Shown: in pieces, positions 9,497 through 17,753 of the stretch
Layout of the letters: every line of letters starts with the position of its first letter
How positions within the stretch are numbered: the first letter of the stretch is position 1
Source: CANLBN01 sp965230205
GTDB taxonomy: Bacteria > Pseudomonadota > Gammaproteobacteria > Pseudomonadales > Cellvibrionaceae
NCBI GenBank assembly: GCA_965230205.1
Contig: OZ245996.1
Span: 1,426,001-1,490,000 of the forward strand
Direction: 5' to 3'
DNA length: 64,000 bases
Notes under the pieces: model-generated
Seen by the model: the letters and a program-made list of their open reading frames with translations, nothing else
Databases searched by the model: none
What the model was told of the DNA's origin: nothing
Position numbers and translations under genes: made by a program

Positions 9497-10375
9497 ATGC
9501 TAAAAACCACACTCAATCACCTGCCCGAAGCCAAACAAGCGAATATTCACGCCATAGTGGATGTTATACACGACGAATTTGATCGGGTCGTCTCCGTTGC
9601 GACCAAACCCGAGAAAAAGAATAGCCGAATACTGCTCATTTTATTGTTCGGTAGCTACGCCAAAGGCACCTACGTGGAAGACCACAAAAGTGGTTATATT
9701 AGCGACTACGACATACTCGTCGTACTCAACGAACCTGCTTTGGTTGAAGAATATAAAATCTGGCACACCGTAGAAGAACGCGCGGCCGTTAAAACCCAAG
9801 CGCCGGTTAACCTGATCGTACACACCCTGCGCGACATCAACCAAGAGCTACGACAAGGCCAATACTTTTTTAAAGACATTCGCCAACAAGCCATACAACT
9901 CTACCAATACAATCATACCGAGCTTCTCGATCCCGGCAGTATCGTACAAGAAGAAGTGCAAGGCATCGCCCAACGGCATTTTGATCAATGGTTTGAAAGT
10001 GCTAATCGCTTTTTTGATCTTTTTCAGATGGCATTAGAGAAAAAATATTTAAAAGAAGCGGCCTTTCAACTACATCAATCGGTAGAGCGTTACTTTGCCT
10101 GTTTACTACTGGTGTTTACCAACTACCGCCCCAAAAGCCACAATATCAAAGCCATGCATAGCTTGGTTATCCAACAAGCGAGCGAGCTTAAACACATCTT
10201 CCCGCAAGATACTAAATTCAACCGCCGCAGCTTCCAGCTCCTCAAAAAAGCCTACATCGAAGCTCGTTACTCCGAACACTACGAAATCACCGAAGAAGAA
10301 CTCACCTGGCTCGCCAGCGAAGTTAAGCGTTTGCAGGTTGAGGTAGAGCGCTTGTGTAAGGACAAGATAGGGTAG
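9497..10375 (+). CDS. MNT-HEPN fusion: nucleotidyltransferase plus HEPN domain
   Basis: The protein has 292 residues. The N-terminal half is a minimal nucleotidyltransferase: LLFGSYAKGT (the GS motif) followed by SDYDILV (the DxD carboxylates), with a longer loop between them than usual. The C-terminal half, from about residue 160, is an all-helical HEPN domain ending in an ARYSEHY motif, close to the conserved Arg/His of HEPN RNases. MNT and HEPN usually form two-gene toxin-antitoxin pairs in which the MNT modifies the HEPN toxin. Here they are one polypeptide. Decayed copies of its HEPN part lie at about 14.6 and 16.5 kb. Confidence 0.8.
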   Translation: MLKTTLNHLPEAKQANIHAIVDVIHDEFDRVVSVATKPEKKNSRILLILLFGSYAKGTYVEDHKSGYISDYDILVVLNEPALVEEYKIWHTVEERAAVKTQAPVNLIVHTLRDINQELRQGQYFFKDIRQQAIQLYQYNHTELLDPGSIVQEEVQGIAQRHFDQWFESANRFFDLFQMALEKKYLKEAAFQLHQSVERYFACLLLVFTNYRPKSHNIKAMHSLVIQQASELKHIFPQDTKFNRRSFQLLKKAYIEARYSEHYEITEEELTWLASEVKRLQVEVERLCKDKIG

Positions 10376-10469
10376 GGCTTTTTAAATACGGCTACTGAAT
10401 GTGTTGCGGACTCACTCGGCTTTGTCGCCCCGTTTATTAAATACCGGAGCAACGTTTTGTCTATGGATA

Positions 10470-10667
10470 TTACAAGCCGAGTTTACGTTTTAAAAACATA
10501 AAGGGTTTAAATTGTGTGCGCTGATAATCTGTTAAGGGCTGTGCATCGGGATCAGACAAAGAGGCCTTGCGAATTTCAGCATCACTCAGACGTTTCACTT
10601 TGTCAGGGGTAGTTTGTCCTTTAATACTATTCGCTTGCTGTTTGTTAAGTACTCTAACTTTTGTCAT
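10470..10667 (-). CDS. Short BrnA-like antitoxin, second copy
   Basis: The protein has 65 residues. I prefer the ATG at 10667 over the upstream one because the protein then aligns with its neighbour. It shares with the preceding protein the pattern K..LSDAEI..A.LSDPDAQPLT, typical of the N-terminal half of BrnA antitoxins. The C-terminal ribbon-helix-helix DNA-binding part of ordinary BrnA is missing. It overlaps the first BrnA-like gene by 14 bases and is third in the BrnT operon. It probably arose by tandem duplication and divergence. Confidence 0.6.
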   Translation of the reverse strand: MTKVRVLNKQQANSIKGQTTPDKVKRLSDAEIRKASLSDPDAQPLTDYQRTQFKPFMFLKRKLGL

Positions 10668-10863
10668 GTTCGTAACCGTCACCATCTTTGCGTGGAACAA
10701 CACGCTTAAACTTCTTTAATTCTTCTTCTGTTAAGGGCTGGGCATCGGGGTCAGATAACGCAGCATCGCGTATTTCCTCATCCGTTAACTCTTTCACCTT
10801 TTCCCAATCAGTATCGCTCTTTAATTTCTTCGCTTCTTCTGCTGTGTAACGTTTAATTGTCAT
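10654..10863 (-). CDS. Short BrnA-like antitoxin, first copy
   Basis: The protein has 69 residues, starting from the ATG one base after the BrnT stop. It has the BrnA-type segment SDTDWEKVKELTDEEI followed by DPDAQPLTEEELKKF. As in its partner, the sequence ends before any recognisable ribbon-helix-helix domain. It should neutralise the adjacent BrnT toxin by direct binding. Whether it can still autoregulate the promoter is doubtful without the DNA-binding domain. Confidence 0.65.
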   Translation of the reverse strand: MTIKRYTAEEAKKLKSDTDWEKVKELTDEEIRDAALSDPDAQPLTEEELKKFKRVVPRKDGDGYEHDKS

Positions 10864-10864
10864 G

Positions 10865-11143
10865 TTAATAACCTCGTCGATAGATACGAATATCATTAGA
10901 ATCCGCAGGTCTTACAGAGATAATCCTGACGGTATCAGCCTCTAATTCTGCATAGGCCACATATAAAACATTGGCGTTATTCGCACCAATAATGACCATG
11001 CGTTGCCCGTCGGGATAGTTATATCGGTTATCTTCGAATGATACCGCATTTTCATCAAAGAATACGGGGATTGCGTCTTCAAACCTGACTTTGTGCTTTT
11101 TAATATTTTGTTGATTCTTGTTTTCGTCCCATTCAAAATCCAC
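10865..11143 (-). CDS. brnT: BrnT-family toxin (RelE-like ribonuclease)
   Basis: The protein has 92 residues, the usual BrnT size. Family signatures are FEWDENKNQQNIKKHKVRFEDA at the start, a central DGQRMVIIG strand, and RIISVRPADSNDIRIYR at the end. BrnT toxins are RelE-like ribonucleases that inhibit translation and are controlled by BrnA, encoded just downstream. That order (toxin first, antitoxin second) is seen here. The operon lies between the MNT-HEPN gene and an orphan small gene in an AT-rich accessory island. Confidence 0.85.
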   Translation of the reverse strand: MDFEWDENKNQQNIKKHKVRFEDAIPVFFDENAVSFEDNRYNYPDGQRMVIIGANNANVLYVAYAELEADTVRIISVRPADSNDIRIYRRGY

Positions 11144-11278
11144 TTTCTGTTTTCCTCCTGAATCGGTTTAGCGCCGAAGATACCACAGTGTTTTTATAAA
11201 TTCTGTGCGACAAAACCACCAATAACCGCTTGTTATTAAAAATAATTTTTCCATGTTGAAGAGGGTGACAAATCGTTT

Positions 11279-11491
11279 TTATTTTTTTTCGTTGTCATCG
11301 TGTGCTTCCTCATCCCAAAGCATATTTACATCATCATCAGATTTGCCGCTGGCTAGTTGATCGGGTTCTTTAATATTGCCTGTATTACGCATTTCCAGTG
11401 CCGCCAATCGTGCAGCTGCCTTCATCTGTTCTTTAAGGGGATTATCCTTAAGCTTTTCGTCTCGTTTTTCTTTTATCTTTCGAGTAGACAT
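11279..11491 (-). CDS. Small acidic/basic hypothetical protein
   Basis: The protein has 70 residues. The start at 11491 is chosen because a strong GGAGG lies 8 bases upstream. It is very rich in charged residues: a Lys/Arg-rich first half and an Asp/Glu-rich tail. It has no membrane segment and no recognised domain. The motif I-x-EPD-x2-ASG also occurs in the small protein encoded at 14752-14949, suggesting distant kinship. The function is unknown, although an antitoxin-like role is possible for such proteins in this island. Confidence 0.5.
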   Translation of the reverse strand: MSTRKIKEKRDEKLKDNPLKEQMKAAARLAALEMRNTGNIKEPDQLASGKSDDDVNMLWDEEAHDDNEKK

Positions 11492-11589
11492 ACTTATATC
11501 CTCCTTATGCACCAATCAGGCTTACAATCATAGGCAAAGCCTTTTCGGCCATAAGCTGCTATTAAACCAAGTGACTCTGATCTTTTGGT

Positions 11590-12294
11590 TTATTTGGCCT
11601 TTTCTCCAAAACGTATTTCAACCAACTCTTTATCCAAAGGGTAAACAGTGGTCTTACTGCCATCCCATAAAGCAATATGTGAAGGGGATTTGGCGATTAA
11701 TAAACCTTCTAATACTGCTTTGTTATTCTTTTTAATAAATACGCATTTGTTTTTGGAATCTAAAACTTCTAACTCGCAGCCTTCAAACTTATCTATTTCT
11801 TTATTAGCAATACTGCCGCCAAATACATAAACAAGAGCCGCTAAAATGCTCGGTAAAATAAAAATATAAAAGAAACTAATAGCAGTCGTTACACCAAGTA
11901 ATGAACCAATAATAGGTAAACCAAAATAGTGAAAGATACTATTATTTTGTATTTTTTCGCTATGTTCTTTAAATTTTGGTTTAAATTTCTTCTGATGTTT
12001 TAAAACAACGACACAGCCAAATAAAACAACAACCGCAATAGCTAATATGGCAAATAAGAATTTAAGGTTAAATACGAGTATAATAATCTCGGACGTAAAA
12101 TATATAAAAAAGTAATAGGCTTGTATCAAATATTCCTGAATGCTTCTAGGAAAAAACTGATTATCAAGGCCGTATTTCGAAAATCGCCCCAATTCATAAA
12201 AATACCCAGTAGCGTATAGTGCTGGCACGGATAGTGTGGCAATAGAAATTGCTTTATTTATAGTAAAGGTAGGTTTTAGTTTTTCTTCTTGCAT
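11590..12294 (-). CDS. Polytopic membrane protein of unknown function
   Basis: The protein has 234 residues. Hydrophobic stretches lie near residues 12-30, 48-65, 68-92 and 120-155, followed by a hydrophilic C-terminal domain of about 80 residues (a strand-rich segment with LEVLDSKNKCVFIKKNNKAVLEGLLIA). I do not recognise the family. It stands alone on the minus strand inside the accessory island, downstream of the ATPase gene with a 362-base gap, so co-function with that gene is only a guess. Confidence 0.6.
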   Translation of the reverse strand: MQEEKLKPTFTINKAISIATLSVPALYATGYFYELGRFSKYGLDNQFFPRSIQEYLIQAYYFFIYFTSEIIILVFNLKFLFAILAIAVVVLFGCVVVLKHQKKFKPKFKEHSEKIQNNSIFHYFGLPIIGSLLGVTTAISFFYIFILPSILAALVYVFGGSIANKEIDKFEGCELEVLDSKNKCVFIKKNNKAVLEGLLIAKSPSHIALWDGSKTTVYPLDKELVEIRFGEKAK

Positions 12295-12656
12295 GAATAG
12301 TATTTTATTGTGTGAAAAGTATAAAAATTAAAACCTATGCTATCTTGAGTGGCGCTCTAATCATTGTTTTCCAATAAATGTGTGATTGTTCGTAAAGCTT
12401 AAGTGTAATGTCAAAATAGTCTTCTTTTGTATTCATCTTGGTTTTATAAATTTTATTAAAATAGCTTTATTATATTAGTCAGTGTCTACTTCAATTAACG
12501 TGTCGGCTTGCGGCCAATAGCAGACATGGAGCTAGATAAATTACACCTAGATCTCTAAATTCGAGTCTGCCCCTAGTGTTTCACTAGATTTAGAAATTTA
12601 TAAGTGCTAATTAAAATACTTTCCGTAGCAGCACTTTATTATATTCCCTCAAACCG
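12295..12656. other. AT-rich intergenic region
   Basis: No gene, tRNA or clear hairpin is seen in these 362 bases between the membrane-protein gene and the ATPase gene. The composition is AT-rich like the surrounding island. Confidence 0.3.
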
Positions 12657-14270
12657 CTAACCAAAGATTTCATTTTCGATTTCCTGATATATCTGGGTTT
12701 CCTCAGTAATCAAAGGCGCTATAGTATCTCTAAGAAAGGCGCACTTATTATTGCCGCATTGAGTTAATCCTAGGATTCTTTTAACTTCGGTGAAAATTTG
12801 TCCGCTTGCCGACTTTACGTCGTCTTCAGGGTTACCCCTTGCAACACTCTCTTGAATAGCTATTTTTTTCGCCTGAAGGCACTGATCTATGAGCTCCGCT
12901 TTTCCGATTATTGAGCATAATTTTTTAATAATCTCATCGTCTAGTAAGTAACATTCAATGTGTCTTCTGGCTGAAGCCTTTACTCCCTTCGCCAAGAGTT
13001 CAGCCACCTCGGCATCACTCTTATCGTCTCTGTCAACGAACTTGATGATTTCTGATGACTTCAATATGTTGGATATAATTTTTACCGATTGGTTTTCTAT
13101 ATTCTCTATTTCTGAGCAAGACCCGACTGAAACAAAAGTGGTTCCATGATGTTTTTTTCCCAATATTTTTCCGTAAACCAATGAATCGAAATCTCTATAT
13201 TTCCTTCCCTGACTAGTCCCTTCGCAGAACACTATTTTTTGTGGCGATATCAGTTTTGAAAAATCGGCAAATGCCAAGTCAAAAAATCTATCCCAAATAG
13301 CTTTGCTTATCTGTGTTGGCTGTATCACCTCAGCTAAGTCGAAGTCTCGGTTATCAAAATCTAGGAAAACAACTGTTTCTGGGTTTTGCTCTTCGATATC
13401 TTCTGCTTCTTTCAACATCCCTATTGAGTGAGTAGAAACCCAAAGCTGGGAGTTATCCGGTGTTAAATCATAAAGCTCTCTCAGAACTTTAGACTGAAGC
13501 CTCGTATGCATGTGTGCTTCTGGCTCATCAATACAGAAAACTGCATCCGAGTAAAAACTAGACTTAATTATCATATCTAAAACTAGGTCAAATACCGATT
13601 TTTCACCGGCGGATAGGTTTTTGTAATGAAAGTCTTTTGCCGATCCTTTTTCGAAATAGAAGCTACCATTAGATAAAGGTTCACCAATAGAGCTCAAATT
13701 TAGATCTTCAAATATCTTGGATAGAGAGTTCTTAATTTTTCCAATCAGCTCATCTCTAAGTTGTTCGACAGTCTTGGTATTATTTGATGACTCATAGACA
13801 CCCGCTAACGTTTGGGCCACAAGACGTTGGTAGTTTTCAGAAACAGTCTGGTCGTTCTGCATTAGATTGTGCAGTTTTATACTCTCAGCAGGATTGCTCT
13901 GCTTGTTTAGATTAGAAACGGTAAAGTCAGGCTCATTTCGGTAAGCAGTGCGAAAATAGAATTTACCCTTTATTTGCTCTTTATTTAGTTGCTGTTCATT
14001 GTGAAAGAATATTTCTACTTTATTCTGCGAAATATGCCGCCAGGTTTGTGGATTGGACATTTCACCATCGTTTTTTTCTAAGTAATCTTGGATACCACAA
14101 TCATTGAACCCTTTAAATTTATACCAATGGTTTAATGCTTCGAAGAGAGAGGTCTTTCCACTTCCATTTGGCCCAACTAGCACTATAAGTTTTGCGGTTT
14201 CGGGAATGCCGGTTAGTCTTAGGTTCGTAAAACGTTTAAACCGATTTAATTTTACTTCTTTTATCTTCAC
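12657..14270 (-). CDS. AAA ATPase with C-terminal TOPRIM/DUF4435-like domain (PARIS/OLD-like)
   Basis: The protein has 537 residues. The N-terminal half is an SMC/ABC-type ATPase: Walker A GPNGSGKTS at 33-41, signature NLSAGEKS near 220, Walker B FCIDEPEAH near 245 and the H-loop STHS. The C-terminal part from about 340 reads IVFCEGT, then FVDRDD, then RRHIECYLLDDEII, the layout of TOPRIM-like DUF4435 domains (an acidic EG, a DRD, and an ENYL-like motif). ATPase plus DUF4435 is the make-up of the PARIS anti-phage system (AriA/AriB), which also exists fused, while OLD nucleases share the general plan. No UvrD helicase (GajB-like) gene is adjacent. A defence role is inferred from domains and the island setting. 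Confidence 0.7.
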   Translation of the reverse strand: MKIKEVKLNRFKRFTNLRLTGIPETAKLIVLVGPNGSGKTSLFEALNHWYKFKGFNDCGIQDYLEKNDGEMSNPQTWRHISQNKVEIFFHNEQQLNKEQIKGKFYFRTAYRNEPDFTVSNLNKQSNPAESIKLHNLMQNDQTVSENYQRLVAQTLAGVYESSNNTKTVEQLRDELIGKIKNSLSKIFEDLNLSSIGEPLSNGSFYFEKGSAKDFHYKNLSAGEKSVFDLVLDMIIKSSFYSDAVFCIDEPEAHMHTRLQSKVLRELYDLTPDNSQLWVSTHSIGMLKEAEDIEEQNPETVVFLDFDNRDFDLAEVIQPTQISKAIWDRFFDLAFADFSKLISPQKIVFCEGTSQGRKYRDFDSLVYGKILGKKHHGTTFVSVGSCSEIENIENQSVKIISNILKSSEIIKFVDRDDKSDAEVAELLAKGVKASARRHIECYLLDDEIIKKLCSIIGKAELIDQCLQAKKIAIQESVARGNPEDDVKSASGQIFTEVKRILGLTQCGNNKCAFLRDTIAPLITEETQIYQEIENEIFG

Positions 14271-14460
14271 AAATATTCCTTAGCCTAATTTCATTTGGAA
14301 TCAGACATATAATAGTTAGTTATACTGGAATTCCAGCTACAATTTACTTACCTAATGACTGCTAAGGATCGGTAGCAGCCATGGCGCTTTCATTTGACAA
14401 AGGGCAGTTTAAGGTAGAGGAAAGAAGGTAAGGTAAGTTCCATAACGTCTACTGCTCCGA

Positions 14461-14716
14461 TTTATTATTGTTAGCGAGCCTATCGGATTTTTAGGGGGCT
14501 TTAAAGTCGTGTAAAGGTTTACAGTGAAAATTTGGCGCGTGGTTCTACGGAAAAGAGTGTTGAGTAGGGTACTGAGTGTTGCCAACAGTGAGTTTAAATT
14601 GAATGCACCGTCATGGATAGCTTGGTGATTCAACAAGTCAGTGTGCTTAAATATATCTTCTCACAAAATGCTAAATTTAACCGCCGCAGCTTCCAGCTTC
14701 TCAAAAAAACCTACTA
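14461..14716 (+). pseudogene. Decayed repeat carrying an MNT-HEPN 3' remnant (copy 1)
   Basis: Bases about 14616-14710 align closely with 10160-10255 inside the HEPN part of the MNT-HEPN gene, including an identical run of about 20 bases, but stop codons and indels prevent a product. The preceding 150 bases match those at 16391-16560. This is therefore a fragment of a second MNT-HEPN locus left by duplication and decay. Confidence 0.7.
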
Positions 14717-14751
14717 ATGGTGTTAATTACTTCTCGCGGTTTGCTGTTGGC

Positions 14752-14949
14752 TCATTTGTATTTTTCGTCATCTTTGCATATTTCCTCAATAGTTTTTTGT
14801 GTGCCAGATGCATAATAATCAGGCTCTTCAATGTCTTTTGAGATATTATCGATCTCTTTGCTTCTGCGTTTAGCAAACTCTTCAATTTCCTTCTGGGTCC
14901 AGCCTTTCTTTTGTCGGGCTTCAGCAAGTGGTTTAATTTTGTCAGACAT
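14752..14949 (-). CDS. Small hydrophilic hypothetical protein
   Basis: The protein has 65 residues starting at the ATG at 14949. The sequence is highly charged and helical, with ARQKKGWTQKEIEEFAKRR near the start, loosely like an HTH or coiled-coil segment, and EEPDYYASG in the middle, a motif shared with the small protein at 11279-11491. No strong ribosome binding site is visible. It lies between the two decayed repeats. The function is unknown. Confidence 0.4.
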   Translation of the reverse strand: MSDKIKPLAEARQKKGWTQKEIEEFAKRRSKEIDNISKDIEEPDYYASGTQKTIEEICKDDEKYK

Positions 14950-15088
14950 CACAATAACTTTTATGTAAGGAAACCGCCTTTAGTTATATGGCTTTCACGG
15001 TTTCGTTGATAGGGTTCATACTTCTAATATGGTAATAATTCTTAGGTCTATTAAAAGTGTTATCTTTTAGTTTATTTCGCTTAACAAA

Positions 15089-15469
15089 TTAACCAAGCTT
15101 TAGTTTTATCTTATGAATCTCAGGTTCGCTGCTGTTGTAGTCAACATAATGATTTTCAACAATTGGGCTTTCAATCATGAGATTGTATGTATCGGAGGTC
15201 AGGTCGGTATATGAGGTTTGCCAGTGGTGAATCGCTTCTGCTCGGCCTACAACCAATATCTCATATTTATAGATAACGCCATTAATTTTTTTGACTTCTA
15301 TACCGGTGATAAGACCATCCGTTAAGGACGATAATTTAGTTCCCTGAATAATAATATTTCCACCTCCGGGGACTAGTAATCCTTTTTCTAGCTTTATAGT
15401 TTTTGAATCTGATTTTATTACTTCGAATGGTTGATTTTCTTCAATTAGTTGCTGAGTTTCTTCAATCAT
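15089..15469 (-). CDS. Hypothetical protein
   Basis: The protein has 126 residues with no signal peptide, no membrane segment and no recognised family. The sequence predicts mostly beta strands, for example GLLVPGGGNIIIQG and KYEILVVGRAEA. It ends with a Lys-rich strand. It stands alone between the two decayed repeats, with gaps of 140 bases downstream and 222 bases upstream. A base composition like the rest of the island suggests acquisition. No function is proposed. Confidence 0.5.
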   Translation of the reverse strand: MIEETQQLIEENQPFEVIKSDSKTIKLEKGLLVPGGGNIIIQGTKLSSLTDGLITGIEVKKINGVIYKYEILVVGRAEAIHHWQTSYTDLTSDTYNLMIESPIVENHYVDYNSSEPEIHKIKLKLG

Positions 15470-15691
15470 TTTATTGTTCCTATTTTACTTTTTATTAACT
15501 AGCTCAGTGCATTTTGGCTAAACTAAAAGCGCTTGATGCTAGACGAGTCATACAGCAATCCGCTGTTAGGAGGAGGTATCCGCTACAGATGCTTAGGGTA
15601 ACCTTGAGGCAAATTGTATTTTTATCCTAAAAGTTTTCAGTGTAGACAGCAGCCATTCGATTGCCTTAAATAAATAGTATGATTTTTCCAT

Positions 15692-16255
15692 TTAGCTACC
15701 ATAAACTTTCTTTAGTCCATGCTTAATGTTATTTATAGTAAAACCTACGAAATTCTCTTTTGTGATCATTGGTTTTCCGAAAGAAGATCTTAGTAAGTTA
15801 TTAAAAAAACCTCTCCCCCATTCAATTTCTGGCCTAACAATGCGTTTTACCACAAGAATAGTTTTATCGTTACTAACTCGATAAAGTTTTAAAAAATGAT
15901 CCGATTGAAACGGGGATTGGCCAAATTCTAAAGTACAGTTTTCTTTTACAGCATTAATAAATACAGCTTCTCCAAATTGATCTATGATCATAGTAGGATA
16001 TATAACTAGTGACTTATTGGTATTGCCGAGCTCTAGCTCATAAGAGGATGAAGAATAGGCTTTATAACAAGTGATGAATTTTTCTTGTGCTAAGAAGTGC
16101 CATACCTTATCTATAGAATAATGTAGTTCCACAAAATCCTCTTGATTCTTGCTATTTTTTATGCTGTTTTCTTTCAGTAAAAAAATAAAGGAAATAATAT
16201 ATGATGACACGAATCCAACTACCATTCCTAAAAAAAACAAAAATATATCCAGCAT
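15692..16255 (-). CDS. Membrane-anchored hypothetical protein
   Basis: The protein has 187 residues. One strong N-terminal membrane segment (about residues 2-28) is followed by a soluble domain of about 150 residues that alternates strands and helices, with an opening DKVWHFLAQEKF and closing NNIKHGLKKVYG. This shape loosely recalls SRPBCC/polyketide-cyclase-like folds, but I cannot confirm that. It is the last gene before the second decayed repeat. The function is unknown. Confidence 0.5.
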   Translation of the reverse strand: MLDIFLFFLGMVVGFVSSYIISFIFLLKENSIKNSKNQEDFVELHYSIDKVWHFLAQEKFITCYKAYSSSSYELELGNTNKSLVIYPTMIIDQFGEAVFINAVKENCTLEFGQSPFQSDHFLKLYRVSNDKTILVVKRIVRPEIEWGRGFFNNLLRSSFGKPMITKENFVGFTINNIKHGLKKVYGS

Positions 16256-16390
16256 TTCAAGTCCTAATATTTTGAAATTTTACAATGGCCGACAGGACGA
16301 TATTGAGGAAGATTATTTCTTATCGTTTAAGTCTGCTTTGGAGCAGTTTGGTAGAGAATACAAATGAATCCCAAAATGCTACGGCACTAA

Positions 16391-16578
16391 TTTATTCTTA
16401 ATAGAAAGCCTATATGACTTTTCAGGGGCTTTAAAGAGGTGTAAAGCTTTACAGTAAAAATTTGACGCGTGGTTCTACGGAAAAGGTTTTTTGGGTAGAG
16501 TATCGAGTGTTGCTAATAGCGAGTTTAAACTGAATACACTATCTGCATAGCTTGGTGATTCGACAGGTGGGCGCCTTT
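16391..16578 (+). repeat. Decayed repeat with MNT-HEPN remnant (copy 2)
   Basis: About 188 bases match 14461-14648, sharing among others GCGTGGTTCTACGGAAAAG and TAGCTTGGTGATTC. The last part corresponds to the same point of the HEPN coding region as in copy 1, then the similarity stops. With copy 1 it flanks a segment of about 1.7 kb holding three orphan genes in direct-repeat orientation. This could reflect duplication followed by insertion. Confidence 0.65.
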
Positions 16579-17623
16579 AAACATCCAAAAAATTAAGAGG
16601 CCATTTTTGACCAGAAGTACTTTCAACCTTTTTACTAAGTGATGCAGCGGGGTTATTAGCCAGATAGATAAATGATAAGTTTGCGTCATGCACTCTAAAA
16701 ATTAATGTTCTAAACCCTTCGAAACCTCCCCCATGAAAACTGTAACGAGCGCGACTTTCAGGAGGTGATATTTCTGTGCCATTTGCGTAGTAATTTTGTG
16801 TGCCATTGTTCAATGGATGTGTATGAAATAAGCCCGATATAATGGGCTCTGGCAGGCCAGTGTTGTTATGAATGTTGGCTTCCCATCGTGCTAAATCGTG
16901 TATATTAGAGAGAACACCTCCATCACCCACCGTGCAGGAGTTTTTTAGCTCTAACTTATATTCTTTCTCCTTGTTCATGTCTGGCAAATAATAACTATGT
17001 ACACGCTTTTTAATGATTTTGAAGCGGTCATCGTCAAAAAGGGTATGTGTCATACCCAGCGGCTCAAAAATCTTTTGTTTAGCATACTGGGCTGGTGTTA
17101 GCTTTGTAATATTTTGTACTGCTGCCATCAACAAAATATAATTCGAGTTAGAGTAGGCGTGCTTCTCGTTCGCTTTGAATTTTTGAAAATCAAAATACTC
17201 TATCAGTTTTAAGGCATCATCGTTATCAAAATAATCACATGAGCGACGATTAAGCTGATAATCCATATAATCTAAATAGTCAGGAATACCGCTGGTGTGA
17301 TTCAGTAGATTCTGAATTGATATTTTCTCACCAAATTGTTTGGACTGCTCGACAATATCTCGAATATCATCGTCTAGCTTCAGTAAACCATCGTATACCA
17401 AGTGCAATATACAAGCCGCAGTAAATTGTTTTGATTCAGAGGCAAGATAATACAAAGATTCATTTGACAGCAGTGTTTCTGTTTCCATATTTTCCAAACC
17501 ACAACTGGCAGAAAAAACTAAATCACCCTCTTGCACAATGCCACAGCTAAAGCCAGGTTCTGTCGAGCCATCAAGTTCTTGAACTGCCTTTTCTATTTCT
17601 TTAACTAAACGATCAATTTTCAT
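16577..17623 (-). CDS. Serine beta-lactamase/penicillin-binding-like hydrolase
   Basis: The protein has 348 residues and belongs to the class C beta-lactamase-related superfamily. The nucleophile motif SxxK is seen as SESK (about residue 62), the YxN motif as YSN in HAYSNSNYILL, and the third motif as HGGGFEG, replacing KTG. NHTSGIPDYLDY is typical of the family. There is no signal peptide, so it is probably a cytoplasmic esterase or peptidase rather than a resistance enzyme. It follows the PEP-mutase gene by 130 bases on the same strand. Confidence 0.8.
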   Translation of the reverse strand: MKIDRLVKEIEKAVQELDGSTEPGFSCGIVQEGDLVFSASCGLENMETETLLSNESLYYLASESKQFTAACILHLVYDGLLKLDDDIRDIVEQSKQFGEKISIQNLLNHTSGIPDYLDYMDYQLNRRSCDYFDNDDALKLIEYFDFQKFKANEKHAYSNSNYILLMAAVQNITKLTPAQYAKQKIFEPLGMTHTLFDDDRFKIIKKRVHSYYLPDMNKEKEYKLELKNSCTVGDGGVLSNIHDLARWEANIHNNTGLPEPIISGLFHTHPLNNGTQNYYANGTEISPPESRARYSFHGGGFEGFRTLIFRVHDANLSFIYLANNPAASLSKKVESTSGQKWPLNFLDV

Positions 17624-17753
17624 TAATACGCCCGAATATCATCTATACAAATAAAGCCATGAGTATAGCGTGAAAAAATTATTTAGTAACTATCTGGGGT
17701 GGTTAATAGATAGTGTTGATGCCTTATCAATAGAATTTTTGTTTCCGTATTTT

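Noticed and set aside
11376..11735. Plus-strand frame of 119 codons
   Set aside because: It lies opposite two better-supported minus-strand genes, and its composition is typical of a shadow frame.
16577..17623. Antibiotic-resistance beta-lactamase
   Set aside because: The motifs are of the broad serine hydrolase superfamily, with HGG instead of KTG and no signal peptide, so a resistance role is not supported.
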